A stretch of DNA of 64,000 nucleotides from Flagellimonas okinawensis (GCF_029194005.1 NZ_JARFVA010000010.1:1-64000), one strand, 5' to 3'; shown: positions 45,284 to 55,274, counted from the stretch's first letter. The notes: generated by a model from the letters alone, not told the origin. A program made the numbers and translations.

Positions 45284-45291
45284 CAAATATA
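45284..45291 (-). promoter_or_regulatory. -7 box for the HExxH/PLP/glucosaminidase operon
   Basis: TATATTTG on the minus strand, a perfect TAnnTTTG, 27 bp before the GTG start. A TTTG-like -33 element (CAAA forward at 45307) is 15 bp away, shorter than usual. Confidence 0.55.
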
Positions 45292-45431
45292 ACAGCAAAA
45301 AGGCCTCAAAATTGGGCACTTACCATAAATTGATCAACATTTTCGGTGAACAACCATGTTTTCAAAATCTTAAATACTTACTTATTTTCCCACAAAAGCC
45401 ATAATTTTATATAGTAAATCAGTAGCCATAA

Positions 45432-45593
45432 ATGAAAGAGCGGATACCCTTGGAAGAGGGAGATTACTACCTATCGGAACAAGGATACAGGGTGTTTACA
45501 GAAAAATACCTTCTAAAACGTGGGTACTGTTGTGAGAGTGGCTGTCGCCATTGCCCTTACGGATATAATGCAAAAACCAATACTCAAAATTAA
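45432..45593 (+). CDS. DUF5522 family small cysteine protein
   Basis: A 53-aa gene read directly (ATG 45432, TAA 45591). The product contains GDYYLSEQGYRVFTEKYLLK and the cysteine cluster RGYCCESGCRHCPYGY, which identifies DUF5522. The four Cys and His40 likely bind a metal. The function is unknown; it is common in Bacteroidota. Divergent from the HExxH operon. Confidence 0.9.
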   Translation: MKERIPLEEGDYYLSEQGYRVFTEKYLLKRGYCCESGCRHCPYGYNAKTNTQN

Positions 45594-45653
45594 GGTTTCG
45601 GCATAATATTTGTGACTTATTTAATTACATCTCAAGAATTTAAAAAAAGTACT

Positions 45654-46223
45654 ATGAAAAGTTTAAAACATCTTGCACTCATCGTTTTTTCCTTTGGATT
45701 ATTGGCTTCTTGTACTTCCGTTCGTGTAGTTTCGGATTACGATCAAAAAGCCGATTTCAATACCTATAAAAGCTATGCATTTTATAAAACTGGTATCGAC
45801 AAGGCACAAATCTCAGATTTGGACAAAAAAAGAATTTTAAGGGCCATTGAGGCCGAATTGGGTTCTCGCGGTTTCGTTAAATCCGACAATCCCGATGTAT
45901 TGATCAGCATTTTTACCAAAGAGCGCGAGCGTGTTGATGTTTACAACAACTACGGTTGGGGCTGGGGCGGCTTCTACAGTCCTTGGGCCTGGGGTCCCGG
46001 TTGGGGCTGGGGCTGGGGCGGCAACAATGTGAGCACCCGCACAGAAGGTTCACTATACATTGATGTAATCGATGCCAATAAAAAAGAATTGGTATGGCAA
46101 GGTCGTGGTGTAGGAACATTGAACAATACCAAAAACATAGAGAAAAAGGAACAGCGCATCAAAGAATTTGTTTCGCAGATCCTTGAGGAGTACCCACCGC
46201 AAATGGCCGTGGCCTCCAACTAA
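45654..46223 (+). CDS. DUF4136 lipoprotein with a Gly/Trp-rich insert
   Basis: A 189-aa lipoprotein from the ATG 45654 (lipobox LLASC). The DUF4136 pattern is clear: VVSDYDQKADFNTYKSYAFY near the start, IEAELGSRGFVKSDNPDVLI (about 68-87), and LYIDVIDANKKELVWQG (about 135-151). An insert at about 100-125 is almost all Gly, Trp and Tyr (GWGWGG repeats), with matching short GC-rich repeats in the DNA. It is probably an outer-membrane or periplasmic lipoprotein; no role is known. Confidence 0.9.
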   Translation: MKSLKHLALIVFSFGLLASCTSVRVVSDYDQKADFNTYKSYAFYKTGIDKAQISDLDKKRILRAIEAELGSRGFVKSDNPDVLISIFTKERERVDVYNNYGWGWGGFYSPWAWGPGWGWGWGGNNVSTRTEGSLYIDVIDANKKELVWQGRGVGTLNNTKNIEKKEQRIKEFVSQILEEYPPQMAVASN

Positions 46224-46233
46224 ATATATTGGG

Positions 46234-46346
46234 AAGTTGTCTAAATGAAAAATGTCAGGTTGAGCGCAGTTGAAACCTTTTTAAGGCACAATGCTTAAAT
46301 TCTCGACTGCGCTCGAATTGACAGTAAAAACTTGTTTAGACAACTT
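46234..46346. repeat. 113-bp nested palindromic element (MITE/REP-like)
   Basis: Outer perfect 12-bp arms AAGTTGTCTAAA/TTTAGACAACTT (46234-46245, 46335-46346) enclose an inner REP pair, GTCAGGTTGAGCGCAGTTGA and TCTCGACTGCGCTCGAATTGAC. It lies between the DUF4136 and hydroxylase genes and could also act as a transcript end for the first. Confidence 0.75.
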
Positions 46347-46425
46347 TCATTTTTACCTCCCTTAACTTTCCTTAAGACAATTTCCATTTCCTATTTTGTA
46401 TCTTTAAGTCGCTTAAAAAACACTT

Positions 46426-48177
46426 ATGAGCTACGAATCGAATCCCATTCTTGATAAATTACCGAAGCACCTTAAACAATTCATAAAACCACAGAATTAT
46501 GACGAGTACACCGCTATCGACCAAGCGGTTTGGCGCTATGTGATGCGCAAGAATGTGGACTATCTCAGTAAAGTGGCCCATAAATCGTATGTGGACGGTT
46601 TACAAAAGACAGGGATTTCCATTGACCATATTCCCAATATGTACGGCATGAACCGTATTTTAAAGGAAATTGGATGGGCAGCGGTGGCTGTGGACGGCTT
46701 TATCCCCCCTTCCGCTTTTATGGAATTCCAGGCATATAACGTACTAGTAATCGCTTCGGACATTCGTCAGCTTGAAAATATTGAATATACGCCGGCTCCC
46801 GACATCATACATGAAGGAGCAGGACATGCCCCTATAATCGCCAATCCGGAATATGCGGAATACTTGCGCAGGTTCGGTGAAATTGGCTGCAAGGCCATAT
46901 CCAGCGCCAAGGATTATGAATTGTACAATGCGGTGCGACACCTATCCATTATCAAGGAAGCCAACGGCACACCCCAAAGTGAAATTGAAGAAGCAGAAAA
47001 ACACATTGAGTACCTCCAAGAAAATATGGGAGTTCCCAGTGAAATGGCACTTATTCGAAATTTGCATTGGTGGACGGTCGAATATGGATTGATCGGTACG
47101 GTGGACCAACCAAAAATTTATGGAGCGGGATTGCTTTCCTCCATCGGGGAAAGTGCCTGGTGCATGACGGATAAAGTCAAAAAAATCCCGTATTCGATTG
47201 AAGCGGCCCGCACGGAGTTTGACATTACCAAACCTCAACCACAACTATTCGTAACCCCTGATTTTGCTTTTCTGAGTCAGGTATTGGAAGATTTTGCCAA
47301 TACCATGGCCGTGCGTACCGGAGGCCTGTCCGGGGTAAAAAAACTTATCGGCTCCAAAGCACTTGGCACCATAGAATTGAGCACAGGATTGCAAATTTCG
47401 GGTGAGTTCAGCAATGTTATTGAAGATGATGGCAAGCCTATTTACATCCAAACCACAGGCGGAACAGCATTGGCCTATCGTGAAAAAGAGTTGGTAGGAC
47501 ACAGTACAGCACACCATGCCGAAGGCTTTGGTTCCCCTATCGGAAAACTAAAAGGCATCAATATTGCCATTGAGGACATGGGACCTCGTGACCTTAAAGC
47601 TTACAAAATTTACGAGGGCGAGCAAATCGCGCTCGAGTTTGAAGGTGGTATTAAAGTGGAAGGAACCATTATTACAGGAACACGCAACCTGATGGGCAAA
47701 ATTATATTGATCACGTTCGAAAATTGTACAGTTACCCACAAAGACAACGTACTTTTCCAACCCGAATGGGGTTTATACCATATGGCAGTTGGCCAAAACA
47801 TTGTGTCGGCCTATAATGGTCCTGCAGATTTGAACAGTTTCGACTTGATCACGCATCAAATCACGGAAAGTACGATCAAATCTAAAAAAGATGCCAAAAG
47901 ATTGGAATTGGAACGATTCTACGAACAAATAAGGCACTTTAGAGAAGGTACGAACACCACGGTTTCCCGTAACAAAGTCTTCCAGGCCCTGAAAAATGAC
48001 CACCCAAAAGACTGGCTACTTCCTGTGGAATTGTATGAGCTGGCCAAACAGGATAACAACAAAGAATTTCAGCAAGAGATTTTAGATCACTTGGAACATA
48101 TTAAACGGGACAACCCAAAAGTGGGGCATTTAATTGATGATGGCCTGCAATTGGTAGACACTTCATTGGTAAGCTAA
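46426..48177 (+). CDS. Aromatic amino acid hydroxylase (phenylalanine 4-monooxygenase-like)
   Basis: A 583-aa pterin-dependent iron enzyme. The catalytic region has PDIIHEGAGHAPIIANPEYAEYL (about 125-147), with the two iron-binding His of HEGAGH (His129, His134), and RNLHWWTVEYGLIG (about 207-220), with the Glu ligand. It should oxidise phenylalanine to tyrosine or a related step. The C-terminal ~270 residues extend beyond the usual bacterial enzyme (about 280 aa) and include a beta-rich domain; this long form is usual in Bacteroidota. A -7-like TATCTTTA lies 20 bp upstream. Its stop overlaps the convergent M61-like gene. Confidence 0.92.
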   Translation: MSYESNPILDKLPKHLKQFIKPQNYDEYTAIDQAVWRYVMRKNVDYLSKVAHKSYVDGLQKTGISIDHIPNMYGMNRILKEIGWAAVAVDGFIPPSAFMEFQAYNVLVIASDIRQLENIEYTPAPDIIHEGAGHAPIIANPEYAEYLRRFGEIGCKAISSAKDYELYNAVRHLSIIKEANGTPQSEIEEAEKHIEYLQENMGVPSEMALIRNLHWWTVEYGLIGTVDQPKIYGAGLLSSIGESAWCMTDKVKKIPYSIEAARTEFDITKPQPQLFVTPDFAFLSQVLEDFANTMAVRTGGLSGVKKLIGSKALGTIELSTGLQISGEFSNVIEDDGKPIYIQTTGGTALAYREKELVGHSTAHHAEGFGSPIGKLKGINIAIEDMGPRDLKAYKIYEGEQIALEFEGGIKVEGTIITGTRNLMGKIILITFENCTVTHKDNVLFQPEWGLYHMAVGQNIVSAYNGPADLNSFDLITHQITESTIKSKKDAKRLELERFYEQIRHFREGTNTTVSRNKVFQALKNDHPKDWLLPVELYELAKQDNNKEFQQEILDHLEHIKRDNPKVGHLIDDGLQLVDTSLVS

Positions 48178-49856
48178 AACCCAAGTTTTTCAATATTATC
48201 GCTAGTGCGTTTCAATTGGGGCACCGCTGCCTTGGTCACCGGGTAATAGGATAGGTTATATTCTTTACCATTTCTTCGGAGACCCAATTCAACCTCATGG
48301 TCAATGCTGCCCTGCCAAATACTTCGGGAGAACACCTCATCACCTGCTCTAACTCCAGCCTCCCAAGCCTTGCTGCCTTCAACAACACTGGCTATTTCCT
48401 TCCTGTCCTCCGAAAATTCGAATCCGAGTTCGTAAATATCACTTTCAGGACTGTATTCCAACTCCAATTCATCAAACAGTTTGGGCAAATCCACTTTTTG
48501 ACCTTCTTCAATATGCTTTTGAAAGACCGTTTGAAAATCTCCATCCCAAAATTCACCCATCACCTCAATAAAATAATCATGGGCAAGTTTTTGGTCTTTG
48601 GAAGTGGCATCAGCATAAATTTGATGCATTACATCATCCAGACTTTGTTTTCCGTTACTGGTTTGTTGAATTTTAAGATCAAGATAAAAGGCAAAAATCG
48701 CCCCTCTCCAATATGGCAGTTTGGAATATTCATAGTTGGTCCAAAAATTTTCATAGTTGATCTCTGAATTTGGAGCTTCCGCTACCGATGAAGCATAAAG
48801 GTCACGAATGGTCCTATTAAACTCATCAATAAAAAAAGTGCCGTCCAAACCATTGATCTTGTTCTTAGCGATATTTTTGAAGGTATAATACTCCGTAAAT
48901 CCTTCGCTGAACCAATATTGCTCCTCCTCGTTATCGGTATTAATGGTGTGCCCGATCCAATTGTGCATTAGCTCATGATTAAAGAGATACACCATCTGCC
49001 CAATATCGGTTTGATCGTTGTTGGAAACCGATGTTGCAAAGGAATTGGTAAGTCCGGTACCTTGAAAACTACTGCCGTTCTCCTGTGGAAATGGTTGTAG
49101 GGTCACCGTAAAATAATCTTGGGAATGATCGTTCCAAAAATTACGCTGATGGGTCAACGTTTCCTTTAGCACCTTAAAAACTTCTTCATCTTTAAATGGA
49201 ATCCATTCACCTCGGGTTGCCAAACTGATTTGGTTGCCCTGTATCTCACCATTGAACACCCTAAAATCACCACCAACAAAAATGGCGCTTCCAAACAAAT
49301 CCATATCCTGGTCGTTCAAAAATTGAACCTTTTCCTTACTGCCAAAACTATTGTGAACAACATATTGCTCGGGAAAAGCAGACCAGTCTAGGAGTATATC
49401 CTGACTGCTTTCAGCGTTTTCGGGCACCATAAACATATTGTGCGAAAACAAATGAAAATAATCTTGGTTGATGATGGGGCGATACGTTTCACGAGTGGTG
49501 ACATTTCCCTCGAAGTCCTGTTTCAGAAAATACTGGAATTCCAGTTTATCCACTCCTTTGGGATGCATCAACACAATTCGTCCACTATCTGCATCCTTTT
49601 CAACGGCACCTTCAACATTCAACAGCTCCATTTTTCCCAAGGAATTGTACAACCCCTCTTCACCCCACGCATTATCAGGAAAAGATAAGGCCGTTGTGCC
49701 ATCAGCGTTGGCTTCCAAGGTCATTTTAATTTTAAGTTGCGGAATACTGTCAACCATTACCGGGGCAATCACATAGCTGATATCGGTTTCGGGCTCTTGT
49801 TGACAGGAAAATAAAAAAGTGGCTAAAAGGGCGGTTAGTAGTACTCTTTTAAACAT
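48174..49856 (-). CDS. M61-like peptidase lipoprotein with PDZ-like domain
   Basis: A 560-aa lipoprotein (lipobox FLFSC, Cys18). The zinc site HELMHNWIGH (about 293-302) with the downstream ligand in YWFSEGFTEYY (about 315-325) is the gluzincin layout of M61/M1 enzymes. The C-terminal part (about 480-545, IASVVEGSKAWEAGVRAGDEV) is PDZ-like, as in M61 glycyl aminopeptidases. It is likely an envelope peptidase. It follows the DUF4230 gene by 55 bp on the same strand and may belong to the same transcript. Confidence 0.88.
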   Translation of the reverse strand: MFKRVLLTALLATFLFSCQQEPETDISYVIAPVMVDSIPQLKIKMTLEANADGTTALSFPDNAWGEEGLYNSLGKMELLNVEGAVEKDADSGRIVLMHPKGVDKLEFQYFLKQDFEGNVTTRETYRPIINQDYFHLFSHNMFMVPENAESSQDILLDWSAFPEQYVVHNSFGSKEKVQFLNDQDMDLFGSAIFVGGDFRVFNGEIQGNQISLATRGEWIPFKDEEVFKVLKETLTHQRNFWNDHSQDYFTVTLQPFPQENGSSFQGTGLTNSFATSVSNNDQTDIGQMVYLFNHELMHNWIGHTINTDNEEEQYWFSEGFTEYYTFKNIAKNKINGLDGTFFIDEFNRTIRDLYASSVAEAPNSEINYENFWTNYEYSKLPYWRGAIFAFYLDLKIQQTSNGKQSLDDVMHQIYADATSKDQKLAHDYFIEVMGEFWDGDFQTVFQKHIEEGQKVDLPKLFDELELEYSPESDIYELGFEFSEDRKEIASVVEGSKAWEAGVRAGDEVFSRSIWQGSIDHEVELGLRRNGKEYNLSYYPVTKAAVPQLKRTSDNIEKLGF

Positions 49857-49911
49857 GGTATTAATTGATTGATGTACCTAATAGACGCATCAAATACGGA
49901 AATGTGACAGC

Positions 49912-50526
49912 TTATTCCAAAAAAGTTTTTAATTGCTCAGAATTTTCCACGGGAGCATTCTCGAACACTAGGGTCCAGCCCATGGTGTTGGTCAGCACCA
50001 ATATTCGTGAAAGTTCGCTCACCAAACGATTTTCTGCATTGGAACGCAAGGCAGATTGCTCAACCTTCTTCATTAAAGAAGCATTTACGTTTCGTTTAAT
50101 GGCATTGTAATCCCCTGCATTAAATGGGTTCAGATAATCTGCGGTAACATCGTAGTACTCAAAATCGGGACTGATTTTTATTTCCGGTTCTGGAATCTGG
50201 GCAATGGTAAGTACTTTTTGTTCTTCGTCCACTTTATAATCAATTTTGGACATATCGTATGCAATGGATACATCTGCATTGACCACTACCAATGCTTTTT
50301 TATGGGCTGTGACCAACGGACCGAACAACTCTTTGGAGTCCTTGTAATTATACACTTCCGCAAAATGCCCTTCGGTGACCACCAATTTGGAAACATTGCG
50401 TAATTCTTGCTGAATTAGCATGGAGTTTTCCTCTAAAATGGATTTCTGTTCATGGTCATCAGAACACGATTTATAGACCAAAACCGAGGCCAATGCTATT
50501 ACCGCCCCTACTAGTACTTTCTTCAT
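49912..50526 (-). CDS. DUF4230 family protein
   Basis: A 204-aa protein with an N-terminal anchor (about 4-20). The body contains ELRNVSKLVVTEGHFAEVYNY, KKALVVVNADVSIAYDMSKI and LTIAQIPEPEIKI, the DUF4230 pattern. The function is unknown and it is probably membrane-anchored. It starts 3 bp after the GSCFA stop, so it is co-transcribed with it. Confidence 0.88.
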   Translation of the reverse strand: MKKVLVGAVIALASVLVYKSCSDDHEQKSILEENSMLIQQELRNVSKLVVTEGHFAEVYNYKDSKELFGPLVTAHKKALVVVNADVSIAYDMSKIDYKVDEEQKVLTIAQIPEPEIKISPDFEYYDVTADYLNPFNAGDYNAIKRNVNASLMKKVEQSALRSNAENRLVSELSRILVLTNTMGWTLVFENAPVENSEQLKTFLE

Positions 50527-50529
50527 TTA

Positions 50530-51486
50530 TTAAAATTTCATGAAAGGATACCTTTCTTGAAGATACGTAATTTTTGCACGGAGCGATGTTTTGAACTTTT
50601 GATGTGCTTCGGAGTCGGGATTGAATGGACGGTGCAACAACCCTTTTTGAACGGCATCCACCTCATCCATCACAGCATATGATTTTGAAGAAATCCAGAC
50701 AGATTTAAATTTTTCCCAAATGTAATCTACTGCTAACTGATTGGGATGAACCATATCCGTCCCATAAAATCGATAATCGCGCAGCTCGTCCATCATAATT
50801 TCATAAGATGGAAAGTAAGCAAGCTCTCTCGACTGCGCTCGAGATGACAAAAGGGAGTGAATGGCTGTAATTAAGTGTGCCTTGCTTCGCTGGTTCTCCA
50901 CAAAACCATCTTTGATATGACGAACAGGTGAAATCGTACATATAATTTGAGCCTTGGAGTTCACTCTTTGAATCAAGTCAATTATATTCCGAAGACTCAA
51001 CTTAATTTCCTCTACGCTCAATAACTTTTTAGTGAATTGCTTTTGGGGAACCTTGTGGCAATTGGCCACTATTTTATCTAAAGAATGATGCTCGTACACC
51101 CACGACGTCCCCAAGGTAATGATGATGTGGGATGCGATCCCCAGATTTTCCTTGGTTTCCTCCAACCTTTGGTTGAGTAAATTCAATAAGTTTTCAGGAT
51201 TATCGGAACGCAAATCGGAATGCGCATCAAAACAACGCCAAATACCCTCCTGCTCAAAGATTTCTTCTTGTTGATAGGGTTTTCCTTGAATCGCTCTTTG
51301 CACCAAATTTTCAATGGCCAACGGATGAAACAATATCCCAAAGGGGTTTTGTAATTGTTGGAACTGAAAATAATCTAGCTTCGCTCCTATATTTTCCACA
51401 AAACAAGACCCAAATAGCACCAACTTACTTTGATAATCGATGGGATTATCGCTAGGTGTTAAAGGCAACTTGGTTTGTAGCTCCAT
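50530..51486 (-). CDS. GSCFA-domain protein with an in-frame REP insertion
   Basis: A 318-aa protein of the GSCFA family, related to GDSL/SGNH hydrolases. FGSCF (residues 25-29) gives the name motif, ITLGTSWVYEH lies near 123-133, and YRFYGTDMVHPNQLAVDYIW (about 238-257) carries the catalytic His region. I start at ATG 51486; the longer frame to 51540 runs through a REP element. Residues 213-221 (about SSRAQSREL) are encoded by a REP copy (50824-50848) without breaking the frame. Upstream is alaS, downstream DUF4230, on the same strand. Confidence 0.88.
   Translation of the reverse strand: MELQTKLPLTPSDNPIDYQSKLVLFGSCFVENIGAKLDYFQFQQLQNPFGILFHPLAIENLVQRAIQGKPYQQEEIFEQEGIWRCFDAHSDLRSDNPENLLNLLNQRLEETKENLGIASHIIITLGTSWVYEHHSLDKIVANCHKVPQKQFTKKLLSVEEIKLSLRNIIDLIQRVNSKAQIICTISPVRHIKDGFVENQRSKAHLITAIHSLLSSRAQSRELAYFPSYEIMMDELRDYRFYGTDMVHPNQLAVDYIWEKFKSVWISSKSYAVMDEVDAVQKGLLHRPFNPDSEAHQKFKTSLRAKITYLQERYPFMKF
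50824..50848. repeat. REP-like palindrome inside the GSCFA gene
   Basis: CTCTCGACTGCGCTCGAGATGACA, the same core as the intergenic copies at 42731-42754 and 51537-51562. It lies in frame within the coding region. Confidence 0.85.
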
Positions 51487-51500
51487 TTGATTTATTAAAA

Positions 51501-51562
51501 TGTCAGTTCGAGCGCAGTCGAGAACAACATGGCACCACATCTCGACTGCGCTCGATGTGACA
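51501..51562. repeat. Paired REP element between alaS and the GSCFA gene
   Basis: GTCAGTTCGAGCGCAGTCGAGAAC and CATCTCGACTGCGCTCGATGTGAC in inverted orientation with a short spacer containing GGCACCA. It is almost identical over 60 bp to the pair at 42695-42754. Confidence 0.88.
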
Positions 51563-51579
51563 AATGTATTCTCAGTAAA

Positions 51580-54192
51580 CTATTTTAGATACTCCTGCAC
51601 TTTATCAAGCGCTTCAGGGATTCCATCAGGGTTCTTACCCCCAGCGGTTGCGAAGAACGGTTGTCCACCGCCACCTCCTTGGATGTATTTGCCCAGTTCG
51701 CGGACAATTGTCCCCGCATTTAGGTCTTTTTCTGCTACCAAATCTTTGGAAATATAGCAGGACAATATGGCTTTCCCATCTTTTTCCGAAGCTAGAAACA
51801 GGAATAGCTTATCTACCTGACCTCCCATTTCAAAGGCAAGATTCTTGATCCCACCTGCATCCAAATCCACTTTTTTGGCCAAAAATTTAGCACCGCCCAA
51901 ATCTTCCAATTCGGCAATCAGTTCGTTTTTGAGCCCCTTGGCCTTATCTTTCAACAGTTGCTCCACCTGTTTTTTAAGGGCAGCATTTTCCTCTTGCAAG
52001 CTGGCCACGGATTTCACCGGGTCCTGAGCATTCTTCAACATATCCTTGATCTCAAAAAGCATCCGGTTATTGTTGAAGTAGAATTCTTTAACGGCATCAG
52101 AAGTAATGGCTTCGATTCTACGAATTCCAGCAGCAACAGCGCCTTCTGAAACGATTTTAAAATGCCAGATATCAGCTGTATTCTTTACATGGGTACCTCC
52201 ACAAAGTTCTATAGATTGCCCGAAACGGATAGTTCGCACCGTATCTCCATATTTTTCTCCAAAGAGTGCCATGGCCCCTTGGTCCATAGCTTCTTTCATG
52301 GGAACATTTCGGCTTTCTTCCAAAGGAAGATGTCCATCGATACGTGCATTCACAAAATTTTCCACTTCCCGTAGTTCTTCTGTGGTCAATTTGGAAAAGT
52401 GTGAGAAATCAAATCGCAGGTATTTGGAATGTACAGCAGAACCTTTCTGTTCCACATGAGTTCCCAAAACCTCCCGTAATGCTTGGTGCAATAAGTGTGT
52501 AGCGGTATGGTTGCTCTCCGTTCTTCTTCGCTGTTTTTCGTCCACCACTGCTTTAAATGTTCCGGAAACTTCTTTCGGCAACGACTTTGCAAAATGAACG
52601 ATTTCATTGTTTTCCCTTTTGGTATCCACGATATAGGTAACATCGCCATTTGGAGCTTCCAAATATCCCTTATCCCCTACCTGGCCACCACCTTCGGCGT
52701 AGAACGGGGTCAAATTGAACACCAATTGGAACTGATCACCATCTTTTTTGCTGGTGACCTTTCTGTATTTTACCAACTTTACATTGGCTTCCAAACTATC
52801 ATAACCTATAAATTCCTGTTCGGTATCGGTCATCAATATATTCCAATCGTCCTTGGACACCTCGGAGGCGGCTCTGGAACGATCTTTCTGTGCTTTCAAT
52901 GCTTTTTCAAAGCCTTCCGTATCCAATTGATAGCCTTTCTCTTCTAAAATCAGTGCGGTCAAATCTATTGGAAAACCAAAGGTGTCATAAAGTTCAAAAG
53001 CCTTATCGCCTGCTATGGTTTTATCTTTGGATGACTTTATTACAGAGTCCAACAACACCAAGCCTTGCTCCAAAGTGCTCAAGAAAGAGCTTTCCTCCTC
53101 TTTGATCACGTTTTCAATCAACTGGTATTGCTCCTTCAATTCTGGGAAAGCTTTGCCCATTTGCTCGCTCAGCACTTTTACCAATCGATAGATAAATGGT
53201 TTGTTGGTATCCAAAAAGGTAAACCCATAACGAATGGCGCGGCGTAATATCCTTCGTATCACATAACCTGCTCCAGTGTTGCTCGGCAACTGCCCATCTG
53301 CAATGGAAAAAGCCACAGCCCGAACGTGGTCCGAAATAACGCGTATGGCAATATCGGTCTGTTCATCGGTTCCGTATTTTTTTCCGGTGATGATTTCAAC
53401 TTCTCGAATGAGTGGCGTAAAAACATCGGTATCGTAATTGGATTGCTTGCCTTGAAGCACCATACAAAGGCGCTCAAAGCCCATTCCGGTATCTATATGC
53501 TTTTCTGGAAGTGGTTCCAAACTACCATTGGCCTTACGGTTGAACTGCATAAAAACCAAGTTCCATATCTCCACCACTTGTGGGTGGTCCTGGTTCACCA
53601 AGGAAGCCCCATCAACTTTTGCCTTTTCTTCTTTGGAGCGGATATCCACATGGATTTCGGAACAGGGTCCACAGGGACCTTGATCTCCCATTTCCCAAAA
53701 GTTGTCCTTTTTGTTCCCTTTGATGATTCTGTTCTCGGGTACAATCGCCTTCCATAAATCGTATGCTTCTTGGTCCAGCGGAAGGTTATCATCTTCGCTA
53801 CCTTCAAAAACAGAAACATACAAACTGTCCTTGTCTATTTTGTAAATCTCGGTGAGCAGTTCCCAAGCCCACGCAATGGCTTCCTTTTTAAAATAATCCC
53901 CGATACTCCAGTTCCCCAACATTTCAAACATGGTGTGGTGATAGGTATCTTTCCCCACCTCTTCAAGGTCGTTGTGCTTTCCACTTACCCTTAAACATTT
54001 TTGGGTATCCGTTAAGCGCTTGCTCTTTGGAACGGAATTCCCCAAAAAGTACTCCTTGAACTGGTTCATACCTGCATTGGTGAACATCAAGGTAGGGTCG
54101 TCCTTCATCACCATGGGTGCTGATGGTACAATCTTGTGGTTCTTTTCTTTGAAAAAGTTTAAAAACTGGTTTCTAACTTCTTGGGATGTCAT
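51580..54192 (-). CDS. alaS: Alanyl-tRNA synthetase
   Basis: An 870-aa enzyme that charges tRNA-Ala. The class II catalytic core starts the protein ([15 protein letters not shown] near 33-47). The editing domain has the zinc-binding [13 protein letters not shown] (about 560-572) and CGGTHVKNT (about 660-668). The C-terminal DHHA1/C-Ala domain ends with [19 protein letters not shown], typical of AlaS. Full length. It is divergent from the M23 gene; a minus-strand -7 box lies at 54274-54281. A REP pair and the GSCFA gene follow. Confidence 0.98.
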   Translation of the reverse strand: MTSQEVRNQFLNFFKEKNHKIVPSAPMVMKDDPTLMFTNAGMNQFKEYFLGNSVPKSKRLTDTQKCLRVSGKHNDLEEVGKDTYHHTMFEMLGNWSIGDYFKKEAIAWAWELLTEIYKIDKDSLYVSVFEGSEDDNLPLDQEAYDLWKAIVPENRIIKGNKKDNFWEMGDQGPCGPCSEIHVDIRSKEEKAKVDGASLVNQDHPQVVEIWNLVFMQFNRKANGSLEPLPEKHIDTGMGFERLCMVLQGKQSNYDTDVFTPLIREVEIITGKKYGTDEQTDIAIRVISDHVRAVAFSIADGQLPSNTGAGYVIRRILRRAIRYGFTFLDTNKPFIYRLVKVLSEQMGKAFPELKEQYQLIENVIKEEESSFLSTLEQGLVLLDSVIKSSKDKTIAGDKAFELYDTFGFPIDLTALILEEKGYQLDTEGFEKALKAQKDRSRAASEVSKDDWNILMTDTEQEFIGYDSLEANVKLVKYRKVTSKKDGDQFQLVFNLTPFYAEGGGQVGDKGYLEAPNGDVTYIVDTKRENNEIVHFAKSLPKEVSGTFKAVVDEKQRRRTESNHTATHLLHQALREVLGTHVEQKGSAVHSKYLRFDFSHFSKLTTEELREVENFVNARIDGHLPLEESRNVPMKEAMDQGAMALFGEKYGDTVRTIRFGQSIELCGGTHVKNTADIWHFKIVSEGAVAAGIRRIEAITSDAVKEFYFNNNRMLFEIKDMLKNAQDPVKSVASLQEENAALKKQVEQLLKDKAKGLKNELIAELEDLGGAKFLAKKVDLDAGGIKNLAFEMGGQVDKLFLFLASEKDGKAILSCYISKDLVAEKDLNAGTIVRELGKYIQGGGGGQPFFATAGGKNPDGIPEALDKVQEYLK

Positions 54193-54241
54193 TGAATTCC
54201 TAGGGTTTTCTTAAATTTAACAGTTTAAGCAAAACAATTTT

Positions 54242-54281
54242 TATATTTGTTTGTTCTGTTTAAAATGAGTGAGCAAAAATA
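54242..54281. promoter_or_regulatory. Divergent -7 boxes for the M23 gene and alaS
   Basis: Plus strand TATATTTG (54242-54249), about 47 bp before the M23 start, with TTTA 22 bp upstream (54216-54219). Minus strand TATTTTTG (54281-54274) points to alaS with an 80-nt leader. The two transcription units overlap in this 104-bp gap. Confidence 0.5.
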
Positions 54282-54296
54282 GGATAAAATCCATTC

Positions 54297-55274
54297 ATGT
54301 CTAAAGTAAAGTACTATTACGATCCGGATACTCTTTCTTATAGAAAGATCGAGCCGAAGAAATCCAAAAGATACAGGAATATTTTCTTGTTCTTGATGGG
54401 CTCCGCATTGTTCGGTTTCCTTGGACTGATCATCCTTTTGAACACCCGCTGGGTAAACACGCCCAAAGAACTCTCTTTGGAGAGGGAAGTTCGTAATTAT
54501 GAACTACAATTTGATATCCTCAACAGAAAAATGGACCAAATGGAGCAGGTCTTGGGCAATATCGAAGAAAGGGACAATAACATCTACAGATTATATTTTG
54601 AAGCGAACCCGATACCCGAAGAACAGCGAAGAGCTGGTTTTGGAGGGGTAAATCGATACAAAGACTTGGAAGGCTTCAACAATTCCGAAATTATTATAGA
54701 TGCCACCAAACGGTTGGACATCATTCAAAAAGAAATGGTGATACAATCCAAGTCCTTGGATGAAATTGCCAAACTGGCAGAAGAGAAAGAAAAATTATTG
54801 GCGTCCATTCCAGCTATTCAACCGGTAAGCAATGAAGACCTTACCCGAATGGCCTCCGGTTATGGATGGCGTTCCGATCCATTTACCAAAGCCCGTAAAA
54901 TGCACTGGGGCATGGACTTTACCGCTCCGCGCGGTACTCCGATCTATGCGTCAGGTGATGGAAAAGTGGTTCGAGCTGATAATAGATCTTCTGGCTACGG
55001 AAAACACGTTCGGATAGATCATGGTTACGGCTATATTTCCCTGTACGGACACATGAGCAAATACAATGTAACCGTAGGTCAAAAAGTCAAACGAGGCGAC
55101 CTTATCGGCTTTGTGGGCAGTACTGGGCGTTCCCAAGCACCACACGTACACTACGAAGTGTTCAAGGACGGAGAGCGAATCAACCCGATCAACTTCTACT
55201 ACGGAAGTTTATCTGCAGAAGAATTTGAGAATATGCTCAGGTTGGCAAACCAAGAGAACCAATCACTGGATTAA
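54297..55274 (+). CDS. M23 family (LytM-type) metallopeptidase, membrane-anchored
   Basis: A 325-aa protein. It has a basic cytoplasmic start, one membrane segment (about 29-48), a coiled coil (about 60-100) and the LytM domain (about 190-300). The zinc site is seen as HWGMDFTAPRGTPIYA, with YGHMSKY and the final HVHYE. All catalytic residues are present, so it should cut peptidoglycan crosslinks, or act at division sites as a MepM-like enzyme. The MerR regulator gene starts within its stop codon (TAATG). Confidence 0.95.
   Translation: MSKVKYYYDPDTLSYRKIEPKKSKRYRNIFLFLMGSALFGFLGLIILLNTRWVNTPKELSLEREVRNYELQFDILNRKMDQMEQVLGNIEERDNNIYRLYFEANPIPEEQRRAGFGGVNRYKDLEGFNNSEIIIDATKRLDIIQKEMVIQSKSLDEIAKLAEEKEKLLASIPAIQPVSNEDLTRMASGYGWRSDPFTKARKMHWGMDFTAPRGTPIYASGDGKVVRADNRSSGYGKHVRIDHGYGYISLYGHMSKYNVTVGQKVKRGDLIGFVGSTGRSQAPHVHYEVFKDGERINPINFYYGSLSAEEFENMLRLANQENQSLD

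Noticed and set aside
45612..45653. TTG-type extension of the DUF4136 protein
   Set aside because: The lipoprotein signal starts at ATG 45654; upstream residues are not signal-like.
51487..51540. N-terminal extension of the GSCFA protein
   Set aside because: The added residues come from the REP pair at 51501-51562; the conserved protein begins at the ATG 51486.
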